Assembly: GCF_020733635.1 (NCBI RefSeq) | Contig: NZ_JAJFZL010000005.1 | Span: 1 to 14,825 of the forward strand | From: Nocardia spumae | GTDB lineage: Bacteria; Actinomycetota; Actinomycetes; Mycobacteriales; Mycobacteriaceae | Direction of reading: 5' to 3' | Length of the DNA: 14,825 nt | Shown here: one piece after another, positions 1 to 7,204 of the stretch | Numbering within the stretch: the stretch's first letter is position 1 | Layout of the letters: each line of letters opens with the position of its first letter | Made by a program: the position numbers and the translations under genes | Notes under the pieces: generated by a model | Database searches by the model: none | What the model was told of the DNA's origin: nothing | What the model saw: the letters and a program-made list of their open reading frames with translations, nothing else

Positions 1-939
1 ACAATACGCGAGCAGCGACCTCAGGAGGATCGGAATGCGCAACTTCTTCGCAGGCATCTGGCCCGTAACTCCTTCTTTCAAAATGCCCCGTGGGGCCCGC
101 CAACGAATGTGCCCTTGCGGGCGAGTTAGGCAAGGAAGCACACCAGTAAATGATCGCTCTGAGTACGAGACCGCTACGCCCGTGACCGAATCTCTACCGA
201 GAAAGATCTGCATCTCACCGGTCAGGCCACGACCGAACCCACCAGCAGCACCATAGGTGCTCGAGATCTCCCGTCACAAGCAGTACACCGATCGAGGCGA
301 GAACACGCCGAAGCGATCCCAACTGCGACGGATCGGCATTTGCGGTGGCGAGCTGGTGTTGGCTCGGTAGGCATGACCTAGGGATTTTGGGCGGCAACGT
401 TGGGCGAAGAGGGCACCGCTGCGCAGCGTTGCGTACTCACTGCGTACCGATACCGCTGGGCTGAGATCTGGTCTCCTGCTCCGGAGGCAGCCCCGGAGCA
501 TTTTCCCGGGTTTGACCTTGGGTTTGGATGTATCCCGAGCGTTGGGTTGCGTCCGCCAGAGTCCGGGGAGATCCGAGTGAGTTGTGACATCGTGGTGACA
601 TCAATGTCCTGCCTCACCGGGGCTGAACTTCGCATCCCCGGTGACTTCCCTTGCCCTGCTTCCTCATACTGGCCGCTCTGTACTGGTGGCGGCCTAGTCA
701 ATGGGGCCGAAGGCATCACGCAGTGACGCGAAGCGCCATTTACCTCGGCCGTGGCGAAGTCAGACAATCGAGCCATGAGGAGGCTGGGCCACTCGTCGGC
801 TCCTGTCTGCCCGATGGTGCGACCCCGAAGTCGACAGGGCGATCACCGTTTATTCCGGGCTGGATGTCGGAGGTGTCTGATAATAAGTGTTTCAGCGGCC
901 GTTCGCCACTTCCGGCCGGTAGCCGCAGGAGGGTCGACG
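1..939. other. Gene-poor stretch with no gene I can support
   Basis: The only ORF here with a good ribosome binding site is the one at 35-256 on the plus strand, where AGGAGG at 22-27 sits 7 bases before ATG. Its 73-residue product is unrecognised, and I give it little weight because the later part reads like random high-GC translation. Longer frames on both strands between 270 and 960 overlap one another and have no ribosome binding site or recognisable motif. A 24-bp sequence at 714-737 recurs at 2888-2911. The stretch may be decayed sequence or flanking DNA. Confidence 0.4.
714..737 (+). repeat. 24-bp dispersed direct repeat, copy 1
   Basis: This copy matches 2888-2911 at 22 of 24 positions, differing at positions 8 and 18 of the unit. 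Both copies lie in the gene-poor left part. No coding explanation is convincing. Confidence 0.6.
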
Positions 940-1086
940 GTGTCGATGGAGATTGAGGGTGACGGATCTTGGCGTACGGCGATCGCCCTGACGCAGACTC
1001 TGGACGAAAGCGTTCACCGACGAGTTCAGCGCATCACTGTGCTCGCACCGTCCGAACCGAATCCGACGGCACGTCCCCCTAGGTGA
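940..1086 (+). CDS. Small hypothetical protein (48 aa), uncertain
   Basis: I chose the GTG at 940 because AGGAGGG at 927-933 lies 6 bases upstream, the best ribosome binding site in this part of the window. The product begins MSMEIEGDGSWRTAIALTQT and ends just before the next reading frame starts at 1097. I do not recognise a family. It could be the start of a longer gene cut short by a frameshift, since neighbouring genes are broken in that way. Its position directly upstream of the toxin-antitoxin-like pair suggests co-transcription, but this is inference from spacing only. Confidence 0.3.
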   Translation: MSMEIEGDGSWRTAIALTQTLDESVHRRVQRITVLAPSEPNPTARPPR

Positions 1087-1096
1087 TTCCGACAAG

Positions 1097-1414
1097 ATGC
1101 TGCGGCGCCAGGAAATCGTCAGCCTGATGAAACGCGCTCACACCGGTTCTGTACGTCAGCAGGAGTTCCAAGAGGTTCGGTCTGGAGACGTGGTCGTGGA
1201 GTTGAAGCATCCGCGTCCCGGCAACCTCGGGGGATGGCACTACCGGGTCTACACCGGCGTACCCAAACATCCTGACCATACGTATTTGGTCTGGCTCGGA
1301 GCTGGGCGTAAGCCGGACAGTGAGTTTGATCCGGAAGGGTGGGGTGAGCTGCAAACCGGCCAGATAGAGACCTCCCACTGCCGATTCAAGTGTGGCTTGC
1401 TCCCGATATGCTGA
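1097..1414 (+). CDS. Possible RelE/HigB-like toxin, probably defective
   Basis: The 105-residue product contains a stretch around residues 28-80 (VVELKHPRP, GWHYRVYTGVPKHPDH, TYLVWLGAGRK) that resembles the beta-sheet core of RelE/HigB-family mRNA interferases. In that family a basic and aromatic strand, R-x-Y-x-x-Y, is followed by a hydrophobic strand. The similarity is by eye and weak. The stronger argument is the neighbour: 30 bases downstream begins a recognisable XRE-type antitoxin remnant, the usual toxin-first order of HigBA modules. No convincing ribosome binding site precedes the ATG, so the real start may lie further upstream in another frame. The C-terminus (CRFKCGLLPIC) looks out of frame. 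A hypothetical protein unrelated to toxins is also possible. Confidence 0.35.
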   Translation: MLRRQEIVSLMKRAHTGSVRQQEFQEVRSGDVVVELKHPRPGNLGGWHYRVYTGVPKHPDHTYLVWLGAGRKPDSEFDPEGWGELQTGQIETSHCRFKCGLLPIC

Positions 1415-1444
1415 CAAACGTGATGTTGCGGTTAACCTCAACAT

Positions 1445-1730
1445 ATGAGCACGTTCGACGATCTCGAGAGGGCTTTGGGGATCGATACGTCGGACCCGAG
1501 GAGGCGCTCGCCCGCGACTTGGTCGAGGCAGACCACGACATGCTTGAAGCACTGGTGCACATCCGCAAGTCTGTGGCCAAGATGTCAGGCGCGGAGGTGG
1601 CAGACAGGATGGGCCGCCTCAGGTCCGTCGACACAAATTCGAGACAGTGACGGAGAACGCATCTGTCCAACGAATTCGGCGGTATGCGCACGCATCGGGG
1701 CGGGGATACTCCCACGTCGAGTGGGTGGAT
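1445..1730 (+). pseudogene. XRE-family (HigA-like) antitoxin remnant, frameshifted
   Basis: Three consecutive pieces in three frames read as one helix-turn-helix antitoxin. Frame one gives MSTFDDLERALG from the ATG at 1445. The next frame gives ALARDLVEADHDMLEALVHI followed by RKSVAKMSGAEVADRMG, the first helices of an XRE domain. The third frame gives KFETVTENASVQRIRRYAHA, the end of the domain and the Arg-Arg-Tyr-Ala-His tail seen in many actinobacterial HigA-type proteins. Each step moves the frame by -1, consistent with two single-base losses near 1480-1500 and 1610-1625. In the known family this protein binds DNA, represses its own operon and neutralises the toxin encoded upstream. As written here it could not be translated intact. 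Confidence 0.6.
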
Positions 1731-1891
1731 CGAACGGGCGCCGGAAGGGTGCAGCGGCGGAAGCCCCTACAGAGACTGTTGGCGCTGCCGGGTTTGCAAA
1801 AGAACCTACGACTCAGAAGTGCAAACGCCGCTGTGGGTGATGGGCGATCACTACACTGCGTGCGGCCAAAGTCCTGGTCGACTGGGCGTCA

Positions 1892-2211
1892 GTGCATAGA
1901 CAGCGCATCGATATCGCGTTCCACCCGCCGTCGCGCGATATTCTCGATCGCCATGTTCAGGTTCATGCATCAGTTCAAGCCTTCCACCCCCCTGAACTCC
2001 GACGCTGTTGGGGCGGGTACGTGAAGATTACGGTGATCACTGGGATTCGCCCAGCGGATCCAGTGGGCAAAGTCATGCCGCTCGGTTTGAATGGTCGTGG
2101 GTCGTCACGCGAAAGAAGTCCGTATTTCATGTGATCCGAAACCGGCAGCAGGACGAATGCTACGACGTTCAAATTGGATGCGGAGCTGACGGATGCGAAC
2201 CGACGTGCTGA
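1892..2211 (+). pseudogene. Hypothetical gene with one frameshift
   Basis: A frame opening with GTG at 1892 (MHRQRIDIAFHPPSRDILDR, then ASVQAFHPPELRRCWGG) appears to continue in the next frame from about 2005 as VREDYGDHWDSPSGSSGQSH, then RFEWSWVVTRKKSVFHVIRN, ending with a Cys-containing tail at the TGA at 2209-2211. The shift is -1, so one base appears missing near 2005. I do not recognise the family. The composition, rich in Trp, His and Asp with sensible hydrophobic spacing, looks more like real protein than the surrounding frames. No ribosome binding site stands out before 1892, so the start is uncertain. The piece between this and the antitoxin remnant (1731-1891) contains a C-x2-C-x2-C reading around 1775-1800 that I cannot assign. 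Confidence 0.3.
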
Positions 2212-2605
2212 CATGGAGATAGTGAAAAGCGGGCATAAAGATGCCACCGCCGGACGAGTCTGCAGCATGATGCTTGGTTCACTGTAGGCCGGGTATGACC
2301 TGTGGACGGTAAATTGGGAGTCAGGATAGCGACCGGAAGGGAATACGGGCGTACTGGGTTGAGTCGGCCACTGGCGCTCCCGGACCGGCCGCGTAGCCGA
2401 ACCTGACTTGCTTCCTATCTACAGAAATAAGGCGAATTCGGCAGCGACCCAACGTAACTGCTGCGGAAACCCGGTGCGGACGGAAGGACGTCGTCCGCAC
2501 CGGGTGACCGGTGTCCCGGTGTGACCAGCACCGGCGGATCGGCCGGAGTCGACGTCGTTGGCGACTCGCTACCGGCGGCGCTGCCGGTGGCCGAAGGCGG
2601 TGGGA
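2212..2605. other. Intergenic stretch without a supported gene
   Basis: No frame here has both a ribosome binding site and recognisable protein. The right half lies downstream of the small minus-strand gene at 2629-2803. It contains the 13-bp perfect inverted repeat at 2470-2504, listed separately. Confidence 0.4.
2470..2504. repeat. Perfect 13-bp inverted repeat (hairpin)
   Basis: CCCGGTGCGGACG at 2470-2482 and its exact complement CGTCCGCACCGGG at 2492-2504 are separated by a 9-base loop. No T-run follows on either strand, so it is not a standard intrinsic terminator. It may still be a second termination hairpin behind the minus-strand gene at 2629-2803, or a protein-binding palindrome. 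Confidence 0.7.
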
Positions 2606-2623
2606 AGGGGGCCGAAGCCCCCT
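2606..2623 (-). terminator. Intrinsic-type terminator of the small minus-strand gene
   Basis: On the minus strand this reads AGGGGGC-TTCG-GCCCCCT followed by TCCC, a perfect 7-bp stem closed by the very stable UUCG tetraloop. It lies only a few bases beyond the inferred stop of the gene at 2629-2803. Confidence 0.7.
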
Positions 2624-2628
2624 CGGGG

Positions 2629-2803
2629 TCACTTGTAGGCGGCTGCGGGGATCGTATGCGTCGGCGGCGGCCTGGTTGGTGAGGTCCCTGCGCGTGGTGC
2701 GGGTGGCAGCGGTAGGTGGTCGCTCCGAACCGGGGCATCGGGTGGATTTCGGTGGCGAGGGCTCGCAACCGCGGATTCCGCAGACGTAAGTGGTGGTGCT
2801 CAT
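2629..2803 (-). pseudogene. Small Cys/His (zinc-ribbon-like) protein, frameshifted
   Basis: The ATG at 2803-2801 is preceded on the minus strand by AGGAAGGAC, a good ribosome binding site. The start MSTTTYVCGIRGCE carries a C-x4-C pair. The next frame continues with ALATEIHPMPRFGATTYRCH and PHHAQ, giving further Cys and His ligands. The first frame resumes with LTNQAAADAYDPRSR, and a TGA near 2631-2629 closes the gene just before a UUCG-loop terminator. About 58 residues are expected. The pieces together suggest a small zinc-binding protein of unknown role. A start codon, ribosome binding site and terminator around this frame make a real gene more likely than the longer overlapping frames. 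Two indels break it as written. Confidence 0.5.
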
Positions 2804-3419
2804 CGGGAGGTCCTTCCTCGTCTGCTGTGGTCGATCTGGGCTTGTCCAGACCACCGGTGTGGGTGCGGAAAAGGGTGGGCGAATGCCCATCACGAAGTGA
2901 CGCGTAGCGCCTTTGGAGTGCCCTGCGCCGGTGGTATGCCTTCGGCAGATCGTCCATAGCAATGCGGAAGGATCGGGGGCGCCGAACGTGCTGGTGTGGC
3001 AACCGAACTGCGTCGCACGGCACCGAGATCCTGTGAGCTTCCTGGGGATATCCGGCTACGAGGGCGACCACAAGCGGTTCGACTGAAGCTGGTGGCTGGC
3101 CGATTCGGTCCTCGGCTGCGGGAGGCCGGCCGGTTACGGCATGACGTCGCGCCCAGCACTGCCCGTCGTTGCATAAGTGGCCAGAACAGAAGGGAAGTCG
3201 GCGTTCTACCACGGTCGCCAGAGCGGCGCCGACGCGCCCGACGCGCCGCCGAGGCGGCGTTCCTTTCAGCGAGCGGTTTGCGCGGCGCCGCGTGGCGAGC
3301 GCCGACTCGGCGGCGCGCCAGCCGCCGCCCTTGATCCTCTCTAGCCAAATTCCGCCACGACCAATGCAGGTGAGTCGCATTTGCTCGCGAGAAGGTCAGT
3401 CGCGGGACAGACTTGGAGC
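2804..3419. other. GC-rich stretch without a supported gene
   Basis: Both strands carry long open frames here, but they are rich in Arg, Ala and Pro and lack ribosome binding sites, as expected of non-coding high-GC DNA. Two things stand out. One is a 24-bp repeat at 2888-2911 that matches 714-737 at 22 of 24 bases. The other is a block at about 3225-3335 built of CGCCG-type units with small hairpins, for example the 7-bp arms CGCCGCC and GGCGGCG around 3247. The latter resembles a repetitive intergenic element more than a gene. Confidence 0.35.
2888..2911 (+). repeat. 24-bp dispersed direct repeat, copy 2
   Basis: Second copy of the unit at 714-737, in the same orientation, with two mismatches. 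It lies about 85 bases upstream of the small Cys/His gene that runs leftward from 2803, so it could sit in that gene's promoter region. Confidence 0.6.
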
Positions 3420-4277
3420 ATGGCTGAGCTTGCGCTGACGGCGGACCGTCGTGAAGAACTGGCCGGGGTTGTTAGGGGACGAACAGCGTCTTCGGGCCGA
3501 GTATCGAAGGTGGCGGAGTACCTCGATCCCGCGCCGATGCTGCGGAGGGACGGGGGACGACGGGCCGACGCAGCGTTCGATTTTGCGGCTCGTGCATTAC
3601 ATGACAGGCGGGCCTCGATCAGCGCGAAACCCATACTGGGACATCGCTCGGGCCTCGGTGTCCGAACGTCAGGGGGCGCCTGGGTGATGGTTGGACGGTG
3701 GACTGGTCTCGAGGCAAGCGCGCTGACTGGGATTCGACGCAGACCAATCATGCAGGACGCTCTGCCTACGCGATTCCGATCGCCGTAGAGACCGTGGCGT
3801 GGATGCAATCACTTCTAGCACTGGGCGTCGGTCGTCGAGCTCGGAGTTGGCCACGCGGTTTATGGGCTGCGCAGTAGGAAGAGCGCAGGTCTGGCTGTTG
3901 CGGCGTATGCTCGGAACCGCCGGGACCGGTCACGAAAATCGTCGTTCACTAAGGCCGAGGCCAAGCTGCGAACGTCTGGCTGAGCGTTGGTGATCATCGG
4001 GCAGAATTCGCTGCGCGGTCGGTACGGCAGTGCCGATGAGGTCCTGTTTCTGTGTTGGCCGCCTGGATGGGCAACACGATGGCGTCGGATGCACTGGCGG
4101 CCTTCGAGGCGACGGCGGTTCGCCGTGGTCTACATCGGTGAGCCGAAAGGCGGAAAGACCGGCGATGAAGCCTTTTTCGATGCGCTGGACTCGCGATGGA
4201 AGATCGAATCAGAGGATTCGGGATTCATCTCTTGGTGGAATCTCGCCGATCGGGCTCAGGGCTGGGTCCGTCAATAA
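3420..4277 (+). pseudogene. SAM-dependent methyltransferase-like pseudogene, multiply frameshifted
   Basis: Pieces in different frames line up as one protein of roughly 280 residues. The N-terminal part from ATG 3420 begins MAELALTADRREELAGVV. Near 3700-3830 one frame reads DWDSTQTNHAGRSAYAIPIA and then VETVAWMQSLLALGVGR. The next frame gives VVELGVGHAVYGLRSRKSAG, which has the VELGxGxxxY shape of methyltransferase motif I. Later come EVLFLCWPPGW, then NTMASDALAAFEAT in another frame, and finally RFAVVYIGEPKGGKTGDEAF and ALDSRWKIESEDSGFISWWN, ending at TAA 4275-4277. I recall actinobacterial hypothetical proteins with this AIP / VEIGAGTGYW / L-WPP / VYIGE-GG-TGDDAF pattern. Their biochemical role is unknown to me. 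At least five indels are needed, so it cannot be functional as written. A strong hairpin follows. Confidence 0.6.
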
Positions 4278-4281
4278 AAGA

Positions 4282-4315
4282 GCCGCCGGTCATCCATAGT
4301 CGGATGACCGGCGGC
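4282..4315. terminator. Bidirectional 14-bp hairpin terminator between convergent genes
   Basis: GCCGCCGGTCATCC at 4282-4295 pairs perfectly with 4302-4315 across a 6-base loop. On the minus strand it is followed by TCTTTTATTG, a T-rich tail. On the plus strand TTTATTT follows after about ten bases. It sits between the end of the methyltransferase-like pseudogene (4277, plus) and the end of the GntR gene (4327, minus), so it can stop both transcripts. Confidence 0.85.
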
Positions 4316-4326
4316 CGCGCAGAGCT

Positions 4327-5016
4327 TTATTTCTCGGTAGCCGCTTCAAGTTCCGGTTTCAGGTTCATGCGGAAAAAAATGCGTAATAGCGATCCCTCGG
4401 GTAGGACACATCCGAGACCATAATTACTCGTCCTGTCGCGGTGATGTAGCGCTGGTGGACGGTCTTCACGAGGTCGCCGGGGGTGGTCTTCAACCACTCG
4501 CGTGTGACGGCACCGGGATGCTGTCCGCCACCGTTTCCTCAAGGGTGGCAGCGTCGGACGTGTCCGCTACGTCGACGGGTGGTAGCTGTCAGACACGGAA
4601 ATCGGCCGGCCATCTTCGCTGGCGCGGGTGACGACGTGGGTGATCTCTTCGCCGACTGCTACGCCAAGGGCATCGGCCAATGCTTCTGTGGCCGACACCT
4701 TCTCCGTTGCCCGGTCGATCTGAACCGTGCTGTCGGACTCGTTCGCGAACGTCACTTCCGGGTCCTCCATCTGACGTTCGGGCGAGATCCGGATCAGGTT
4801 CGGCCGATCCGATACGAACACTCCGCGCCTGCGCACAGACCGGACGAGCCCTTGGCTCTGAAGGAGCTCGAGTGCCTTCCGAACCACGATGTCGGAGACA
4901 TTGTTGCGCGCCGCGATTTCCGAATAGCTCGGCAGTTGAGTTCCGGGCGGCAATTCTCCGCCGCGAATTCGGCGAGCATATTCGCCAGCGATGGAGACGT
5001 AGGCAGGTTCCGCCAT
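4327..5016 (-). pseudogene. korSA: GntR/UTRA repressor (KorSA-like), broken by three one-base losses
   Basis: This encodes the probable master repressor of the element. Starting at ATG 5016 the protein begins MAEPAYVSIAGEYARRI. A GntR winged helix fills residues 10-66, with the recognition region SEIAARNNVSDIVVRKALEL and the wing GLVRSVRRRGVFV. A UTRA-type effector domain follows from about residue 75. The first frame stops at 4567, but the family sequence continues as DVADTSDAATLEETVADSIP, then REWLKTTPGDLVKTVHQRYI, then VSDVSYPRDRYYAFF, and finally FRMNLKPELEAATEK with TAA at 4327. Each step is a single missing base: in a C-run near 4576, a G-run near 4517 and an A7 run (T7 on the coding strand) near 4373. 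The GAAGGGA motif fits the ATG at 5016 (about 9 bases) better than the ATG at 5025, which it abuts. A CGTATACG palindrome lies in the promoter. Confidence 0.8.
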
Positions 5017-5067
5017 GTGGCTCATTCCCTTCAATTCGAAAATCACTAGCGCGTAGGACGGGGGACT

Positions 5068-5089
5068 AGTATAGCGCACTTCGTATACG
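5068..5089 (-). promoter_or_regulatory. GntR gene promoter with palindromic operator
   Basis: On the minus strand TATACT at 5073-5068 is a good -10 box about 50 bases before the start at 5016. The palindrome CGTATACG at 5082-5089 lies in the spacer to the -35 region, where I see no clear consensus. The same palindrome recurs three times upstream of the divergent operon. Binding of the GntR product here would give autorepression, as known for KorSA of pSAM2. A second A/T-rich pair of GTAT-TCG and GTAT-CCG half-like sequences lies at about 5129-5150. Confidence 0.55.
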
Positions 5090-5281
5090 TAAAACCGTAT
5101 TCGCACTGGTATCGCGCGAAATATTCATGTATTCGAATCTGTATCCGAATCGACAACTCCAATTCAGAGCCCGCTTCGTCCGACGATCGGAGGGACGGCG
5201 CTCCGGCAGTACGCCACCAGCGCAATACACCACAGCCGACAGAGGCAGACACGAAAAGCAGTCCGAGGGTTTCGAACGCGT

Positions 5282-5601
5282 TCACCCCCGCCGTCCACTC
5301 TGCTGCATCGCCATCGAAGCGAACGACAGTCGAGGTAGGACGGCTTCGACATCGGGCTAAGCCAATGAGGTTGTCAGGGGTTAGCGGGTCCAGGTGGCTT
5401 TGCCGAAGGGACGATCACCGCATCGACGTCGGCCGCGCGGACCTGATCAGGCAACGGGCAGCAACGAACCGCCGGCCAAATGAGCGCATAGCCCAGATGC
5501 CTCGCCAGGCGCTGGACCTGGCGCACGATCCAGTCTGGCGCGACGGGTGACATCGGGGGGTCGATCCACGCGAGAGCCGTAGGCGGAACCTCATTGCGCA
5601 C
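5282..5601 (-). pseudogene. Small conserved protein of actinobacterial elements, frameshifted
   Basis: The ATG at 5601 is preceded by AGAAGG on the minus strand at 8-9 bases. The protein starts MRNEVPPTALAWIDPPMSPV, then APDWIVRQVQRLARHLGYAL, then CCPLPDQVRAADVDAVIVPS. The frame as written stops at 5374, but the expected continuation is visible in the next frames as HLDPLTPDNLIGLA and then DVEAVLPRLSFASMAM, ending at TGA 5284-5282. About 106 residues are expected. I recall similar small proteins of unknown function in Nocardia and Rhodococcus, with the pattern W-x-R-Q-x-x-R-L-A-x-x-L-G-Y, LPDQVR, DAV and HLDxLT. It lies upstream of the GntR gene on the same strand and divergent from the Pra-like gene, so it probably shares the CGTATACG control region. 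Two indels break it. Confidence 0.55.
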
Positions 5602-5684
5602 ACCTTCTTGTCCCGTGATGCCGCGCGTGTTCGGATCGTCAGCAAGCTCTCGACCGGCGGCGATAGCGTCCTTACATCGCTCAG

Positions 5685-5706
5685 CGTATACGAAGATACG
5701 TATACG
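5685..5706. promoter_or_regulatory. Paired CGTATACG operators
   Basis: Two perfect copies of the 8-bp palindrome CGTATACG lie at 5685-5692 and 5699-5706, spaced 14 bases centre to centre. They are between the divergent starts at 5601 (minus) and 5865 (plus). The same palindrome is found at 5758-5765 and at 5082-5089 in the GntR promoter. GntR-family dimers bind short palindromes of this type, so the GntR protein encoded at 4327-5016 is the likely ligand. Confidence 0.6.
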
Positions 5707-5757
5707 GACAAGACAGTTTCGCCGCGCTGACCAGCGAGTTTGACCTTTCTCGCCCTT

Positions 5758-5801
5758 CGTATACGCAAAATCCTTGTGCGCATACGCAACTACGTTACGA
5801 T
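5758..5801 (+). promoter_or_regulatory. Promoter of the Pra-tra-rep-int operon with overlapping operators
   Basis: TTGTGC at 5774-5779 and TACGAT at 5796-5801, with a 16-base spacer, form a plausible sigma-70-type promoter that would start about 55 bases before the ATG at 5865. A perfect CGTATACG (5758-5765) lies just upstream of the -35 box. A one-mismatch copy, CGCATACG (5779-5786), lies from the -35 box into the spacer. A repressor bound there would block polymerase. An alternative -35 (TTGACC, 5740-5745) lacks an equally good -10. Confidence 0.5.
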
Positions 5802-5864
5802 GAATCCATCGCCGCTACCGATGAGGCGAGATTCGAAAGAACCCAGACGCAAGGAGATTCAGTC

Positions 5865-6314
5865 ATGGCGCTCAAAGATCTGCGTTTCAACGTCGCGTTC
5901 AACGAAGCCTTCGAGAAGGGCCTCGTCCTGGTCGGCGAGATCGAGCGGACACCGAGTACACCAGAACCGCAACGCTCCGGCTCGTCAGAAGGTCGACCCG
6001 TGACGGGTCTGCGGCAGTGGAAGGCCACCGCCACCAACCCGGCCGAGACGAACCCGAAGAAGTCGAGCATTCAGGTGATCTTCCTGGCCGACGTGGCTCC
6101 GGTGCCCTCGACTCCGGAGGTGCTGCCCGGCATGCGCTCGATCGTGCTCGAGAACGTGACCCTTCAGCCGAAGGTCACCGGTCAGGGCGAGTTCAAGACC
6201 CTGGGCTGGACGGTGCGGGCTACCGGCATCGCGGGCGACAACTCCGGCGCCAAAGTCCCCGCGGCCGATCCGGGTGCGACTCGTCCGGCGCGTGGCGACG
6301 CGAAGGCTGCGTGA
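5865..6314 (+). CDS. pra: Pra-like activator of replication, integration and excision
   Basis: The 149-residue product fits the small soluble AICE protein annotated as plasmid replication, integration and excision activator. It has an early F-N-x-A-F-x-x-G segment (residues 8-20), a central G-L-R-Q-W-K-A-T strand, then VIFLADVAPVPSTPEVLPGM and a late GEFKTLGWTVRATGIAG. In pSAM2 Pra switches on rep, xis and int, and KorSA represses it. The position as first gene behind the GntR operators fits that role. AAGGAG lies about 10 bases before the ATG. Although open throughout, residues about 28-45 look out of frame: the other frames there read HQNRNAPARQKVDP, which fits the family better. Three one-base losses would cancel and keep the ORF open. 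The stop overlaps the next start in GTGA. Confidence 0.65.
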   Translation: MALKDLRFNVAFNEAFEKGLVLVGEIERTPSTPEPQRSGSSEGRPVTGLRQWKATATNPAETNPKKSSIQVIFLADVAPVPSTPEVLPGMRSIVLENVTLQPKVTGQGEFKTLGWTVRATGIAGDNSGAKVPAADPGATRPARGDAKAA

Positions 6315-6563
6315 TCGCCGTGTCGTTCATCAGCGCACACATCAGCAAGTTCGATGGCACGAGGCCGAGTACTGCCCGGCGCGCGGACACCGCATCGGGG
6401 CCGATCCGGGCCTCGGGTGAGCGTGGAGATGAACCACGAGGCCATCGGGTATGCGCGGCTGTATCTGTCGATCGAGGATGCTCGCACCCTCGCTGAGCAG
6501 CTGCCGCAGATCCTGATGATGCACGACGTGGCGGAGCGGCTGGCAGCGGAGAAGGCTGCCTGA
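6311..6563 (+). pseudogene. Small conserved AICE protein, frameshifted
   Basis: The GTG at 6311 overlaps the stop of the Pra-like gene (GTGA). The first frame reads MIAVSFISAHISKFD. The recognisable C-terminal part lies in another frame: SVEMNHEAIGYARLYLSIED, then ARTLAEQLPQILMMHDVAER, ending LAAEKAA at TGA 6561-6563. The middle piece, RWHEAEYCPARGHRIGADPG, is in the third frame. I have seen short proteins with this pattern (W-x-x-E, then V-E-M-x-x-E-A-I-G-Y-A-R-L-Y-L) beside Pra genes in Nocardia-type elements, and no function is known to me. It looks soluble, with no membrane segment. The stop overlaps the next ATG (TGATG), which supports an operon and marks this frame as real. Confidence 0.5.
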
Positions 6564-7198
6564 TGTTCACGCCTGAGCGGGGAATGCGTGCGGCGCGGGT
6601 GTTCGCGGTCTGGTGATCGTGGGCGTCGGCGCTGCCGCTTTCCAGGCTGTCGTTCGCCACGGTGCGGGATCTGGCCAAACTGGCTCATAGTGCCGTGCGT
6701 CGGATGCGTGGCTGTTCCCATCTAGAATACATCGACGGCACCATCGGTTCAGGCCACCCCGCACGGCCAGCTATTGGTCTGGCCAAATCCGCCGAACGAA
6801 GGTTCATCACCTGTGTTCTGGTGGTCGGGGCGCTGGGTGTCGGTGGCTGGGCAACAGCCACCACGCCGTAGCCCGCCAGGCAAGAGACTACCCTGAGGGC
6901 TGTGCGCGATCGTCGCGGCCATCGCCCCGATATCGCTGCTCGTAGACACCCACGGCCTGCCAGTGCAGGTTCCGGTGCCGCCAAACATGAATCGGCTCCC
7001 GCCGCTGCGGTGGCCGAGTTCGAACATAGTGCTCCCGCCGCTTGCGAAGGTACGACCGCGAAACTGTGGAAGCCCAGAACCTGCCGCGGCCCTGCCCGTG
7101 ATGGTGCCTTCTGTGCCTGCGGTGGCTGTGGCGCAACCGATTCCTGTTTCTCGACCCGCGCAGCGTTGCTGCCGGTGTCCGTCCCGATCGGGAGCTGA
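6563..7198 (+). pseudogene. DUF2637 membrane protein (SpdB2-like spread protein), frameshifted
   Basis: The ATG at 6563 overlaps the previous stop. Pieces follow the DUF2637 family in order: MFTPERGMRAARVFAV, then LVIVGVGAAAF (first membrane helix), then LSFATVRDLAKLAHSAVRRM, WLFP, IDGTI, then LAKSAERRFITCVLVVGALG (second membrane helix), GNSHHAV, then AIVAAIAPISLLVDTHGLPV (third helix), and a Pro/Val/Ala-rich tail to about 7198. Such four-helix-type proteins in actinobacterial plasmids and AICEs are linked to spread of DNA between mycelial compartments, usually beside the FtsK-like Tra protein, as here. At least five frame changes are needed, so as written it is non-functional. The exact end is uncertain because the tail is open in two frames. 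Confidence 0.65.
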
Positions 7199-7204
7199 TC
7201 TGTC

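Noticed and set aside
2415..3380. Long minus-strand open frame of 321 residues
   Set aside because: It is Arg/Pro/Ala-rich, has no ribosome binding site or motif, and covers a better supported small gene with its own start and terminator. It is a typical chance frame in GC-rich DNA.
3420..3530. Possible IS630 transposase N-terminus
   Set aside because: The LTADRREELAGVV start resembles it briefly, but no transposase sequence or terminal inverted repeats follow, and the downstream pieces fit a methyltransferase-like protein.
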